DNA of 64,000 nucleotides, from contig OMWB01000020.1 of the NCBI GenBank assembly GCA_900314645.1, positions 1-64,000 on the forward strand. The letters run 5' to 3'. The stretch comes from an uncultured Actinomycetes bacterium. Its GTDB lineage: Bacteria > Actinomycetota > Coriobacteriia > Coriobacteriales > Atopobiaceae. Below the pieces are notes generated by a model. The model searched no databases. It was given only the letters and a program-made list of their open reading frames with translations, and was not told the origin of the DNA. Positions 17,128-28,919 of the stretch are shown here, one piece after another; position 1 is the stretch's first letter; every line of letters begins with the position of its first letter. Made by a program: the position numbers and the translations under genes.

Positions 17128-17631
17128 CTAGCCCTTTGAGGTTTCCGCAATACCTTCACAGAGGAGCTCGAGCGCCCGCCGCACTGCCTGTTCGCGCACC
17201 TCGTCACGAGAGCCGGCAAAATGCGAACACGAAGAACGCACGCCATGGCCATCCGCAAGGCCAAACCATACCGTGCCAACAGGCTTTCCTGGTTCTGCCC
17301 CACCAGGTCCCGCGATGCCCGTGACCGACACGGCCACATCGCACGAGAGCACCCGCCTTGCACCACAGGCCATCTGCTCGGCGCATGCGCCCGAGACGAC
17401 GCCCACCTCTGGGTCATCAATGATGGAGCGCGAGACGCCCAGAACCTCTACCTTGATGTCGGGGTCATAGCTCACCACGCCGCCCCGCAGCACCTCTGAG
17501 GATCCCGCAACGGCGGTGATAGCCCCACACACCAATCCGCCAGTACATGACTCGGCGGCCCCTACCGTAACACCAGCCGCGCTGCCTGCGGTCACCACAC
17601 GGCGAGCGGCCTCGAATGTCTCAGGACTCAT
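17128..17631 (-). CDS. cinA: CinA C-terminal domain family protein (nicotinamide-nucleotide amidase type)
   Basis: This 167-residue protein consists of the CinA C-terminal (PncC-like) domain only, with GAAESCTGG and TGIAGPGG visible; full CinA proteins are about 410 residues. Such stand-alone domains deamidate nicotinamide mononucleotide and recycle the by-product of NAD-dependent DNA ligase. In pneumococcus, full-length CinA is competence-induced and encoded before recA; here too the gene lies just upstream of recA on the same strand. Its ATG overlaps the pgsA stop as ATGA. Confidence 0.92.
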   Translation of the reverse strand: MSPETFEAARRVVTAGSAAGVTVGAAESCTGGLVCGAITAVAGSSEVLRGGVVSYDPDIKVEVLGVSRSIIDDPEVGVVSGACAEQMACGARRVLSCDVAVSVTGIAGPGGAEPGKPVGTVWFGLADGHGVRSSCSHFAGSRDEVREQAVRRALELLCEGIAETSKG

Positions 17632-18233
17632 TTATCACCAGCGACATACGGCCAGCACTTCACAAAGTAGTCGAGGCCCGACCATGCGGTGAGTGCAAGG
17701 GCGATGAGCATCGACCCAAAGCCGATCCAACGGCAAGCCGTGGTAAACCACCCCGGAAGAAGCGTCACGCCGAGCAGCAAGGCGCAAATGGCAATCATCG
17801 TGGTGGCTGTCTTCCACTTACCCAAATCGCTCGCCGCGACCACGACGCCCTTGGCAGCCACGATCATGCGCAGGCCCGAGATGAGGAACTCGCGTCCTAC
17901 CACCAGAAGCACCGCCCAGCTCGGGCACATGCCAAGCTCGAGCAGGTACAGCAGGGCGCACGTCACGCACAACTTGTCGGCGATGGGGTCTATGAATTTG
18001 CCGAAGTCAGTGACCTCGTTGCGGCTACGCGCGAGGTACCCATCGAGCTTGTCGGTAAGCGCAATGAACGCGTACAGCAGAAACGAGGTCCATGCCAAGA
18101 AAGAGCCCGTGGAGAGTTGCCCCGTCATACGCACGATCTCGGCGATCAAGAGCCAAACCGGCATAAGCGCAATGCGGACGCAGGTCACGATGTTTGCAGG
18201 CGTCCAAATGGACGCAGCCTTCTTCTCTGCCAT
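17628..18233 (-). CDS. pgsA: CDP-diacylglycerol--glycerol-3-phosphate 3-phosphatidyltransferase
   Basis: This 201-residue membrane enzyme makes phosphatidylglycerophosphate, the first committed step to phosphatidylglycerol. The CDP-alcohol phosphotransferase motif D-x2-DG-x2-AR-x8-G-x3-D-x3-D is complete (LTDKLDGYLARS ... FGKFIDPIADK), and five to six hydrophobic segments are visible. It abuts rimO without a gap and overlaps cinA by four bases, forming a rimO-pgsA-cinA unit that is widespread in Gram-positives. Confidence 0.95.
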   Translation of the reverse strand: MAEKKAASIWTPANIVTCVRIALMPVWLLIAEIVRMTGQLSTGSFLAWTSFLLYAFIALTDKLDGYLARSRNEVTDFGKFIDPIADKLCVTCALLYLLELGMCPSWAVLLVVGREFLISGLRMIVAAKGVVVAASDLGKWKTATTMIAICALLLGVTLLPGWFTTACRWIGFGSMLIALALTAWSGLDYFVKCWPYVAGDK

Positions 18234-19559
18234 CTACCTCTCCCCCTCTGTCACCATCTCGCCAATCAGCTCGTAGCAGAAGGCGTCAACGAGGTCCACG
18301 GTCACGATATCGCCCACGGCAGCCTCGCCGTTTGACAGGTGTACCGCGCCATCGCTGTCCGGGGCCTGGAACCAGGTGTGGCCAACGAACTCCACCCCTT
18401 CGTCACCTTCCTCGATTCCGTCAATGATAACCTCGACGCGCTCGCCCACATGCGACGCGGTGGCAGCAAACCCCAACTGTTCGGTGAGGTCTATCAGGCG
18501 CTGTGTGCGCTCGAGCTTGACGTCCTCGTCAACCTGGTTGTCCATGGCTGCGGCCGCCGTGCCTTCCTCCGGCGAATAGGCAAACACCGACGTGTAGTCA
18601 AACTCCTCGGCAGCCAAGAACTCATACAGCTCCTCGGCCTCTTCGTCCGTCTCGCCTGGGAAGCCCGCCATACCCGTCGTACGCAGCACCATGCCAGGAA
18701 TCTCCGCGCGCAGGCGGCTGAACAGTGCGTGCAGCTCTTCCGGAGAGCCAGAGCGACCCATCTCGCGCAGCACGCGGCTCGAACAGTGTTGGATGGGGAT
18801 ATCGATGTACGGCAACACCTCAGGTGTGTCACGGATGGTCGCGATGAGCTCGTCCGTCATGCCTTCCGGCTGCAGGTAGAGCACGCGCACCCAGCCATGA
18901 ACATCGCGCACGAGGGCGGCCACCTCACGAAGCAGCCACGCAAGCGTGCGCGGCTCCTCAAAGTCGCTTCCCCAGATGCCCGTGTCCTGTCCGATGAGCA
19001 CAAACTCGCGCACGCCGCCCTCAGCAAGGGCCGTAACCTCCGCGGCGATCTCCTCGAAGGGACGCGAGAAGTACGGCCCGCGGATATACGGAATGGCGCA
19101 GAACGTGCAGAAGCGATCGCATCCGTCCGAGATCTTGATGTAGGCGCTGGAGCCCTCGACCGTACGCAGCGCGCCATGCCACGGCAGCGTCTCGCCCTCG
19201 ATGCCCAGGACCTCGCGCACCACGGAAACGATGTTGTCCTCTTCGTCGGCGCGGACGAATGCCGCAACCTCGGGCAGCTCGTCACACAGCTCGTCGCCGT
19301 AACGTGACGGCACGCACCCGCACATCACGATGGGGCGCTTGCGCACGCCTTCGGCGACTTCGTCGGCAAGCTCGAGCGTGGCCTCGATAGACTCGCTCGT
19401 GGCTGACGCCAAGAACGAACATGTGTTGACGATGATGACGTCGGCCTCGTCGACCTCGAATGCCTCGCCGAAGCCTTCGCCTGACAAAAGCGCGCGCATG
19501 CGATCGGTGTCGACCTCATTCTTTGCGCAGCCAAGCGTCACATACAGAACTTGGGCCAT
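18234..19559 (-). CDS. rimO: Ribosomal protein S12 methylthiotransferase RimO
   Basis: This 441-residue radical-SAM enzyme methylthiolates an Asp in ribosomal protein S12. The UPF0004 domain Cys are in LGCAKNEVDT, NTCSF and MCGCV, and the radical-SAM motif is CDRFCTFC. A TRAM domain lies at the C terminus. I chose ATG 19559 because GAGAGAGGG stands five bases before it; an in-frame GTG two codons upstream sits on the ribosome-binding site. LGCAKNEVD separates it from the MiaB and MtaB forms in this window. Confidence 0.95.
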   Translation of the reverse strand: MAQVLYVTLGCAKNEVDTDRMRALLSGEGFGEAFEVDEADVIIVNTCSFLASATSESIEATLELADEVAEGVRKRPIVMCGCVPSRYGDELCDELPEVAAFVRADEEDNIVSVVREVLGIEGETLPWHGALRTVEGSSAYIKISDGCDRFCTFCAIPYIRGPYFSRPFEEIAAEVTALAEGGVREFVLIGQDTGIWGSDFEEPRTLAWLLREVAALVRDVHGWVRVLYLQPEGMTDELIATIRDTPEVLPYIDIPIQHCSSRVLREMGRSGSPEELHALFSRLRAEIPGMVLRTTGMAGFPGETDEEAEELYEFLAAEEFDYTSVFAYSPEEGTAAAAMDNQVDEDVKLERTQRLIDLTEQLGFAATASHVGERVEVIIDGIEEGDEGVEFVGHTWFQAPDSDGAVHLSNGEAAVGDIVTVDLVDAFCYELIGEMVTEGER

Positions 19560-19594
19560 GTACACCCTCTCTCGGCCGTCCTTGTATGGCTAAC

Positions 19595-20092
19595 CTAGCG
19601 GTAGTTCACATACTGCAGCGGCTGCCCGTAATCCTTGTCCTTGAGGAAGGCAATCACCTGCTGGAGCACGTCGCGCGACGCGGAGCTCACACGCAGCTTG
19701 TCGCCCTCAACCGTGGGCTTGCACTTCAGCTTGAGGTCGCGGATGTCCTTGGCAATCTTCTTTGCCGTGTCTTGGTCGATGCCCTGCACCACCGTGCCGC
19801 GCTGACGCACCGACATGCCAGCCGCCGGCACAGGGTCAGCCCACTTGACGGCCTTCAGATCAATCCCGCGACGCACGAGCTTCGTGCCCAAGACATCGCG
19901 CACCTGGCTCGCGACGAACTCAGACGGCGCCGCGATGGTAAACGTCGCGTCCTTCTTGGAGAAGTCGATGGTGGCACCCGAGCCCTTCAGGTCATAGCGC
20001 TGCGTCATCTCGCGCGCGGTCTGCTGATAGGCGTTATCAACTTCCTGCAGATCAACCTGCGAGACCACATCGAAGCTTGCTTCTTTAGCCAT
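19595..20092 (-). CDS. YajQ family nucleotide-binding protein
   Basis: This 165-residue protein is a full-length YajQ (begins MAKEASFDVVSQVDLQEVDNA; ends KDYGQPLQYVNYR). It has two ferredoxin-like domains. Family members bind nucleotides, and some act as cyclic-di-GMP effectors; others are described as RNA or tRNA binding. No cyclic-di-GMP enzymes are visible in the window, so the ligand here is open. It lies between rodZ and rimO on the same strand. Confidence 0.92.
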   Translation of the reverse strand: MAKEASFDVVSQVDLQEVDNAYQQTAREMTQRYDLKGSGATIDFSKKDATFTIAAPSEFVASQVRDVLGTKLVRRGIDLKAVKWADPVPAAGMSVRQRGTVVQGIDQDTAKKIAKDIRDLKLKCKPTVEGDKLRVSSASRDVLQQVIAFLKDKDYGQPLQYVNYR

Positions 20093-20113
20093 AGCGTTCC
20101 CTTCGTGCGGAGC

Positions 20114-21700
20114 CTAAATGATCGACCCGTCGGCAGCGTTGTGACGGTTGCCGTCCTCGTCAAAGAAGTAGTACAGGTCGTTCTCCGCGTTGTAGTAGAT
20201 GTCGTAGCCATCGTAGTTGTAGAGGTACTCGTCTTCGCTGTCATCGAAGCCGCTCGACTGCTGGGAGTCCTCGTCCTTATCCTCAGGCTTGGTGGAATCG
20301 GCGTCCTCGTCCTTCTTGGTGGTCTCGTCTTCCTTCGTCTCGGGAAGCGGAGTGCCCTGGATCGTCATGGTGCCGATGCCCGACGACTTCGTATCGAACT
20401 GACGCTGCTTGCCGTTCTCGGTGACCACCACCGCCGCCGGGTCTGCGACCTCGATGGTGATGGACTCGTGGACCTCGTAGGAAGCGCTCCAGGGGCCGGT
20501 CACCGTCGTGGCAATCTTGCTCTCGCCGTCGCAAAGCACCTCGACCCAAGAGACCTGGCCGGCCTCGACCTTCACGTCGACGACGGTCTTCTGAGGCGTG
20601 GTGGTAGCGGTGGCCGTCTTGCCGTCGGCACCCGTCGTGGTGGCAGCGCCCTCTTGTCCCTCGGCAGCAGCGGCTCCACCAGCGGTTGCCGTCGCGTCGT
20701 TGCCCTGTGCCGCAGCGGTGGACTGGGCATTGGGGTCAGCCGCAGCATCGGTGGTGCCCGCAGCGGCATTTGCGGTGCCCGTGGTGTCCGCCGTCTGGCT
20801 TTGGGTCACGGGAACGGTCTTGTCGGTATCGGTGGTGTTCTTCGAGCTGCACGAACGCACGGCGAACACGACGCCCACGAGCAGCGCGAGGGCGACAACG
20901 ACGCCCACCGCCGCGATGAGCCGCTTCGTGTCAGAGAAATACGAGATGACCGAGCCCACCAGGCCACCGCGACGACGCGGCACCGACCGCTGGCCACTGC
21001 GACCGCGGCTCACCTGCGGCTCATAATCGATGACCTGGTCATCATAGGTATCCGCCGCACGCGACGAGGAGGTGACACGACGCGTGGTCACCTTGTCACG
21101 GTCGCTCGACGCCCTTCCGGACGTACGCCGACGCGTGCGACTCGACGCGGTACGCGTGTGCTGGGTGGTGTAGCCCGTCGCCTGAGCGGGACCCGCCGCA
21201 GAAGCGACCCGTGTCTGTTCCACGTAGGGCTGGTCGACGTCGTAGCCATAGGCGCGATCCTGCTCGTCGTGCAGCGACCCCACGTAACGCCTCGTGACGA
21301 GCGGACTCGACTGCTGACGGGAATGCGGCTGCGAGGTAGTCGCAAAGGCGCCGAGGTCTCCCGCGGGGCCACCAGACGTCGGCAGAAGCTTGCGCGGTGC
21401 CAAGTACGTGTCCTGGGAATCGTAGTCCTCGGGCATGGCAGACTGCATGTCCTTCACGTAGTCATTCAGGTCCGCCTGGAACTGATTGACCACCTGACGA
21501 GGGTTCAGCCCCAGGTAGCGAGCGTACGAGGAAAGCATCCCCTGTGCGTAGCCACTCTTGGGAATGTGGTCGAAGTCGCCCTCTTCGAAGGCAATGAGCA
21601 CCTGTTCCTTGAGCCTCAGCACCTGTGAAGCCTGCGAGATCGAGAGGCCCAGCTGCCTTCTTCTGGTGACGAGCATCTCGCTGAAACGCGGCCGCGGCAT
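20114..21700 (-). CDS. RodZ-like helix-turn-helix membrane protein with acidic Tyr-rich tail
   Basis: This 528-residue protein has the RodZ plan: a cytoplasmic HTH (SEMLVTRRRQLGLSISQASQ ... YARYLGLNPRQVV), a long basic and polar linker, one transmembrane helix (LIAAVGVVVALALLVGVVFAV, near residue 260), an A/T-rich stretch and an extracellular beta-rich DUF4115-like domain (VDVKVEAGQVSWVEVLCDG). RodZ links MreB to cell elongation. The last 90 residues are unusual: very acidic, then very rich in Tyr/Phe (YLYNYDGYDIYYNAEN). It starts three bases after the ftsK stop. No mreB is in the window. Confidence 0.8.
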   Translation of the reverse strand: MPRPRFSEMLVTRRRQLGLSISQASQVLRLKEQVLIAFEEGDFDHIPKSGYAQGMLSSYARYLGLNPRQVVNQFQADLNDYVKDMQSAMPEDYDSQDTYLAPRKLLPTSGGPAGDLGAFATTSQPHSRQQSSPLVTRRYVGSLHDEQDRAYGYDVDQPYVEQTRVASAAGPAQATGYTTQHTRTASSRTRRRTSGRASSDRDKVTTRRVTSSSRAADTYDDQVIDYEPQVSRGRSGQRSVPRRRGGLVGSVISYFSDTKRLIAAVGVVVALALLVGVVFAVRSCSSKNTTDTDKTVPVTQSQTADTTGTANAAAGTTDAAADPNAQSTAAAQGNDATATAGGAAAAEGQEGAATTTGADGKTATATTTPQKTVVDVKVEAGQVSWVEVLCDGESKIATTVTGPWSASYEVHESITIEVADPAAVVVTENGKQRQFDTKSSGIGTMTIQGTPLPETKEDETTKKDEDADSTKPEDKDEDSQQSSGFDDSEDEYLYNYDGYDIYYNAENDLYYFFDEDGNRHNAADGSII

Positions 21701-21703
21701 GGG

Positions 21704-24358
<2,655 letters not shown>

Positions 24359-26023
24359 TTAGACCTCCATCACAACGGGGAAAACCATCGGACGCGTATG
24401 AGTACGGCTCCATAGGAAGTTGGAGAGCGAGTTGCGCGCCGTCTTCTGGAGCGACTCGACGCTCGCGCCCTCAAGGACAGCGGCCTTTCCAACGTGCTCG
24501 CGCACGTGGTCCTGTGCCTCCGCGATAAGCTCGTCATCATCGCCGAACGAGATGCCCTTGCCCGAGATGACCACGTCGCCCACCTGCCGATGACGGCCCG
24601 TGATGGTGACCACGCAGGTCACGAGGCCACCGCTCGCCAGACGCTGGCGGTCGCGGAAGACAACCGGGTCGGCATCCGTGACGGACAGGCCGTCAACGTA
24701 CACCACGCCTGACTCGACCGGCTCACCCCACGACACCTTGCCGCCACGCATCTCAAGCGTGTCGCCGTTGTCCGCGAGGAAGATGTTCTTCTTGGGGATG
24801 CCCATCTTGCGCGCGAGCTTTGCGTGGGCGCGCAGGTGCACCGCCTCGCCGTGTACGGGCATGAAGTAGGTGGGCTTGGTCATGGCCAGCATGAGCTTGA
24901 GCTCCTCCTGGCAACCATGGCCCGACACGTGTACCAGCGAGTTTGACTTGTCGTAGATCTCGCACCCAATCTTGGAGAGGGCGTTGACGATACCCGCCAC
25001 GCTCTTCTCGTTGCCCGGGACCGGTGTCGCCGAGATGATGACCGTGTCGTTTGCCGTGATGGAAAGCGACTTGTGCTCGCCGTTTGCCATGCGGGCGAGC
25101 GCCGAGAGCGGCTCGCCCTGGCTGCCCGTGCACAGCACGACCACCTTGTCGTCTGGGATGTCGCTAAGCTCGTAGGCGTCGAGGATGTTCTCCTCATCGA
25201 TGTGCAGATAGCCGAGCTCGCGGGCGATCTTGGTGTTGGAGACCATCGAGCGCCCCGTGACCACGACCTTGCGGCCCACGGCCACACTTGCGTCGCAGAC
25301 CTGCTGCAAACGATGGATGTGGCTCGCGAAGGACGCAACAAAGACACGCCCCGTCGCGTTCTTGATGATGTGGCGCAGCTGGGGGCCGACTGCGGCCTCC
25401 GACGGGGTGAAGCCCGGGTTGGTCGCGTTGGTGGAGTCTGACAGCAACAGGTCGACGCCCAGAGTGGCAAACCGCGAGATGGCCTGATAGTTGGGCGTGA
25501 CGCCGTCGATGGGCGTCTGGTCGAGCTTGAAGTCTCCGGTATGCAGCACCGAGCCCGCGGGTGTGCGCATGTAGACACCGAGGGCCGCGGGGATGGAGTG
25601 TGTCATGGAGAAGAAGTCGATGGAGAACGAGCCCAGGTTGAGGTGCGCGCCGTCCTGAACCTCGCGGAACTTGGGCGCGTTGATGCGGTGCTCGGCAAGC
25701 TTGCCCTCGATGAGTCCGAGCGTCAGCTTGCTGGAGTAGATGGGCACCTTATGGGTCAGGTCCATGAGGAGGTACGGGAGCGAACCCGTGTGGTCCTCAT
25801 GACCGTGCGTGATGATGATGCCGCGCAGCTTCTCCTCGTGCTCCAGGACGTAGGTGTAATCAGGAAGCACGAGGTCAATGCCTGGCTGCTGGTCATCGGG
25901 AAACATGAGACCGGCGTCAATAAGTACCATGTCGTCGCCGTACTCGAAGGCAGTCATGTTCTTGCCGATGCCATCGAGACCGCCCAGAGGGATGATCCTG
26001 AGCGGAGTTTGCTTTTTTGTCAT
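24359..26023 (-). CDS. rnj: Ribonuclease J
   Basis: This 554-residue metallo-beta-lactamase/beta-CASP nuclease has 5' exonuclease and endonuclease activity in mRNA decay and rRNA maturation. The zinc motif THGHEDHTG is near residue 76, and the beta-CASP domain and C-terminal domain are full length. It is the first gene of an rnj-ftsK-rodZ run with gaps of 0 and 3 bases. The pnp terminator lies about 90 bases upstream, so it should have its own promoter. Confidence 0.97.
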   Translation of the reverse strand: MTKKQTPLRIIPLGGLDGIGKNMTAFEYGDDMVLIDAGLMFPDDQQPGIDLVLPDYTYVLEHEEKLRGIIITHGHEDHTGSLPYLLMDLTHKVPIYSSKLTLGLIEGKLAEHRINAPKFREVQDGAHLNLGSFSIDFFSMTHSIPAALGVYMRTPAGSVLHTGDFKLDQTPIDGVTPNYQAISRFATLGVDLLLSDSTNATNPGFTPSEAAVGPQLRHIIKNATGRVFVASFASHIHRLQQVCDASVAVGRKVVVTGRSMVSNTKIARELGYLHIDEENILDAYELSDIPDDKVVVLCTGSQGEPLSALARMANGEHKSLSITANDTVIISATPVPGNEKSVAGIVNALSKIGCEIYDKSNSLVHVSGHGCQEELKLMLAMTKPTYFMPVHGEAVHLRAHAKLARKMGIPKKNIFLADNGDTLEMRGGKVSWGEPVESGVVYVDGLSVTDADPVVFRDRQRLASGGLVTCVVTITGRHRQVGDVVISGKGISFGDDDELIAEAQDHVREHVGKAAVLEGASVESLQKTARNSLSNFLWSRTHTRPMVFPVVMEV

Positions 26024-26115
26024 GCGAAAAGGAATCCTTCCAACTGCTACGTTTCAGGTTCTATCTGGTCTATTGTACCCCAATACCTAAATGGTTGATT
26101 CACCGTGAAGAACGC

Positions 26116-26175
26116 GACACAAAGGGGGTAGCCCCCTGACGTTACGACGAACGCCAGGGGGCTACCCTTCGTGTC
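26116..26175. terminator. Long inverted repeat terminator after pnp
   Basis: GACACAAAGGGGGTAGCCCC and two more bases (26116-26138) pair with the segment ending in CTTCGTGTC at 26175. A G-run bulge of two bases and one A/G mismatch interrupt the stem. The stem is over 18 bp and GC-rich and sits between the pnp stop and the rnj start. Confidence 0.75.
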
Positions 26176-26189
26176 ACCTGTGATGAGGA

Positions 26190-28382
26190 CTAGCCCTCGT
26201 GATGGCGGCGCGGCTGGCGCTTCTGAGCAGGAGCGGTCTTGCCGTTGTCACCGGGACGACGCGTGCGACGCTCGCCCTCCTTGGCGGCAGGCTTTGCAGC
26301 GCCAGCGGGAGCCTCGGGCTTGTCAAGACGGTCAAGGCTGATCTTGCCCTTCTCGTCGACCTCGAGCACCTTGACGCGGACCTCGTCGCCCACGTTGAGC
26401 ACATCCTCAACCTTGTCGACGCGACCCTGCGCGACGCGGCTGATGTGCAGCAGGCCGTCCTTGCCGGGCATCAGCTCGACGAAGGCGCCAAAGGCCTGGA
26501 TGCCCACGACGCGGCCGGTGTACTCCTCGCCCACCTCGGGAACCTTCACGATGGCCTTGATGCGCTCGGCGGCAGCCTCGCCCGCACCGTTGGTGCCGGC
26601 GATGAAGATGGTGCCATCCTCCTGGATGTCGATGGTGGCGCCGGTGTCGTCCTGGATGCCGCGGATGACCTTTCCGCCAGAACCGATGACCTCACGGATC
26701 TTGTCGGTAGGGATGTTGATGGTGATGATCTGCGGCGCGGTTGCCTTGGTGGCCTCGCGCGGCGCCGGGATCTGCTCGAGCATGGCGTCGAGGATGAACA
26801 TGCGACCCTCGTGTGCCTGCATCAGGGCGTTGCGCAGGATCTCGGGCGTGAGGCCAGTGGCCTTGTTGTCCATCTGCATGGCGGTGATGCCCTTGGTGGT
26901 GCCGCAGACCTTGAAGTCCATGTCGCCGAGGAAGTCCTCGAGGCCCTGGATGTCGGCCTCCTGGATGAGGCCCATGGCAACACCCGAGACGGGGCGCTTG
27001 ATGGGCACGCCGGCGTCCATCAGGGCGAGCGTCGAGCCACAGGTCGACGCCATCGAGGACGAGCCGTTCGACTCCATGACCTCAGAGACCACGCGGATGG
27101 TGTAGGGGAACTCCTCCTCGGAGGGGATCACGGGCAGCAGGGCGCGCTCGGCGAGGGCGCCATGACCGAGCTCGCGGCGCTTCGGGCTGCCGATGCGGCC
27201 GGTCTCGCCGGTGCAGAACGGCGGGAAGTTGTAGTGGTGGATGTAGCGCTTGCCATCGACGGGCTCGATGGTGTCAAGGCGCTGCCACTCGTTGAGCATG
27301 CCGAGGGTCGCCACCGAGAGAACCTGGGTCTGGCCACGCTGGAAGAGGCCGGAGCCATGAACCAGCGGCAGGTAGTCAGGCTTGACCATGAGCGGACGGA
27401 CCTCGTCGGCCACACGGCCGTCGACGCGCTCGCCGGTCTCGACGACCATCATGCGCATGGCGTGCTTCTCGAGGGCCTTGAGCTCCACGGCGAGGCCACG
27501 GCTCCACAGGGCCTGCTCCTCCTCGGTGAACTCAGCCTTGATGGAGGCCATGAGCGCCTCCACGTTGGCAATGCGCGAGGCCTTGTTGGCGTCCTTCAGG
27601 GCAGCACTCATCTCGTCGTAGTGCGCGAACACGCGCTCATGCAGCTCGGCGATGGGCTCGTCGAGGACGTACTCACGCTGGGTGATGGCACCATTGGCCT
27701 CGACGTACTTGTCGAAGAACTTCTTCTGCTCGTCGCAGAAGGCGGCGATGGCCTCCTGGCCAAACGCCATGGCCGCGAGCATGTCCTCCTCAGAGATCTC
27801 CTCGGCGCCCGCCTCCAGCATGGAGATGAACGTCGCGGAACCCGCAAGCTCGAGGTCGAGGTCGGAGTTGTCGCGCTCCTCGTAGGTCGGGTTCACGAGG
27901 AACTCGCCGGTGGTGCGATCACGGCCGATGCGCACGCAGGCAAGCGGACCCTCGAAGGGCACGCCACCCACGGTGAGCGCCGCGGAGGCACCCATAACGC
28001 AGATGGTGTCGACCGAGTTGACCTGGTCAGCCACGAGCGAGGTGGCGACGACCTGGACCTCGTTGCGGAAGCCGTCGGGGAACGACGGACGCAGCGGACG
28101 GTCGATCATACGGGCGGTGAGGGTGGCCTTCTCGGAAGGACGGGCCTCACGCTTGAGATAGCCGCCAGGGATGCGGCCCACGGCGTACATCTTCTCGTTG
28201 TAGTCAACGGTTAGGGGGAAGAAGTCGTAATCCTTGCGCTCCTTCGAGACGACCACGGTCATGAGCACCGTGGAATCCCCGCACTTGACCAAGCAGGCGC
28301 CCGTCGCCTGCTTCGCGAGCTCGCCAGACTCCAGGACATAATGCTTGCCGTAGAGATCGAACTCGTGTGTAACCTTTGTCAT
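26190..28382 (-). CDS. pnp: Polyribonucleotide nucleotidyltransferase (PNPase)
   Basis: This 730-residue phosphorolytic 3'-5' exoribonuclease has two RNase PH domains split by an alpha-helical domain, then KH (IREVIGSGGKVIRGIQ) and S1 (GEEYTGRVVGIQAFGAFVEL) RNA-binding domains and a basic K/R-rich tail. I chose ATG 28382, which has AGAGGA upstream; the ATG 15 bases earlier overlaps that site. rpsO lies upstream on the same strand with a terminator hairpin between, the common rpsO-pnp order. Confidence 0.97.
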   Translation of the reverse strand: MTKVTHEFDLYGKHYVLESGELAKQATGACLVKCGDSTVLMTVVVSKERKDYDFFPLTVDYNEKMYAVGRIPGGYLKREARPSEKATLTARMIDRPLRPSFPDGFRNEVQVVATSLVADQVNSVDTICVMGASAALTVGGVPFEGPLACVRIGRDRTTGEFLVNPTYEERDNSDLDLELAGSATFISMLEAGAEEISEEDMLAAMAFGQEAIAAFCDEQKKFFDKYVEANGAITQREYVLDEPIAELHERVFAHYDEMSAALKDANKASRIANVEALMASIKAEFTEEEQALWSRGLAVELKALEKHAMRMMVVETGERVDGRVADEVRPLMVKPDYLPLVHGSGLFQRGQTQVLSVATLGMLNEWQRLDTIEPVDGKRYIHHYNFPPFCTGETGRIGSPKRRELGHGALAERALLPVIPSEEEFPYTIRVVSEVMESNGSSSMASTCGSTLALMDAGVPIKRPVSGVAMGLIQEADIQGLEDFLGDMDFKVCGTTKGITAMQMDNKATGLTPEILRNALMQAHEGRMFILDAMLEQIPAPREATKATAPQIITINIPTDKIREVIGSGGKVIRGIQDDTGATIDIQEDGTIFIAGTNGAGEAAAERIKAIVKVPEVGEEYTGRVVGIQAFGAFVELMPGKDGLLHISRVAQGRVDKVEDVLNVGDEVRVKVLEVDEKGKISLDRLDKPEAPAGAAKPAAKEGERRTRRPGDNGKTAPAQKRQPRRHHEG

Positions 28383-28432
28383 TACTTTTCCTCTCATCTC
28401 CGCCTGCCCCTTTGCAGACGGGCCTCAAAAGA

Positions 28433-28454
28433 GAGGGCGCCCGCAGGCGCCCTC
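28433..28454 (-). terminator. Intrinsic terminator or attenuator between rpsO and pnp
   Basis: GAGGGCGCC and GGCGCCCTC form a 9-bp stem with a 4-base loop, followed on the minus strand by TTTTG. It lies after rpsO and before pnp, so it would set how much transcript continues into pnp. Confidence 0.75.
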
Positions 28455-28473
28455 CCACTTACACGCTTTTGAA

Positions 28474-28752
28474 CTACTGGATGTTGTCGCGGATGCCCAG
28501 GCTCTTGATCAGGGTACGGTAGGCCTCGACGTCGCCCTTCTTGATGTAGGAGAGCAGACGGCGGCGCTTACCAACCAGCATCAGCAGGCCGCGACGGGTG
28601 TGGAAGTCCTTCTTGTGCGACTTCATGTGCTCGGTCAGGCCACGGATCCTCTCGGTGAGGAGAGCAACCTGAACGGCTGCGGAACCGGAGTCGTGCTCGT
28701 CCTTGCCATACTGGGCGATGAGCTCGGCCTTGCGCTCCTTGGAAACTGCCAT
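28474..28752 (-). CDS. rpsO: 30S ribosomal protein S15
   Basis: This 92-residue S15 binds 16S rRNA and helps assemble the platform of the small subunit. The central [20 protein letters not shown] and [18 protein letters not shown] segments are diagnostic. GAAAGGTGG lies shortly before the ATG. S15 often represses its own synthesis through the mRNA leader; the leader here (28753-28860) was not resolved into a known fold. Confidence 0.97.
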   Translation of the reverse strand: MAVSKERKAELIAQYGKDEHDSGSAAVQVALLTERIRGLTEHMKSHKKDFHTRRGLLMLVGKRRRLLSYIKKGDVEAYRTLIKSLGIRDNIQ

Positions 28753-28862
28753 GATGTACCACCTTTCAACATAGATTCGCCCCGAACTGGGATGGCCGCT
28801 GGCAGTCGCGTGCCTCCAAGTACGGGGTAATTACCGAACGAGTACTTTACCACAACTCCGCG

Positions 28863-28904
28863 CGTGGCCCTCGCCTACACCAAACGCACAGGCAGAGGGC
28901 CACG
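28863..28904. terminator. Inverted repeat after the first cell-wall-binding gene
   Basis: CGTGGCCCTC (28863-28872) pairs with GAGGGCCACG (28895-28904), with an inner GCCT/AGGC helix. It lies between the CHAP gene and rpsO. No T-run follows, so its strength is uncertain. Confidence 0.5.
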
Positions 28905-28919
28905 TAAACTCATCAGTTT

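Noticed and set aside
19460-21628. A 722-codon open frame on the plus strand opposite yajQ and the RodZ-like gene.
   Set aside because: It lies antisense to two genes with clear family matches, its translation is low-complexity and Arg/Leu/Val/His rich, and it has no ribosome-binding site. GC-rich DNA often yields such shadows.
26199-28214. A 671-codon open frame on the plus strand opposite pnp.
   Set aside because: It is a mirror frame of PNPase codons with no recognisable domain.
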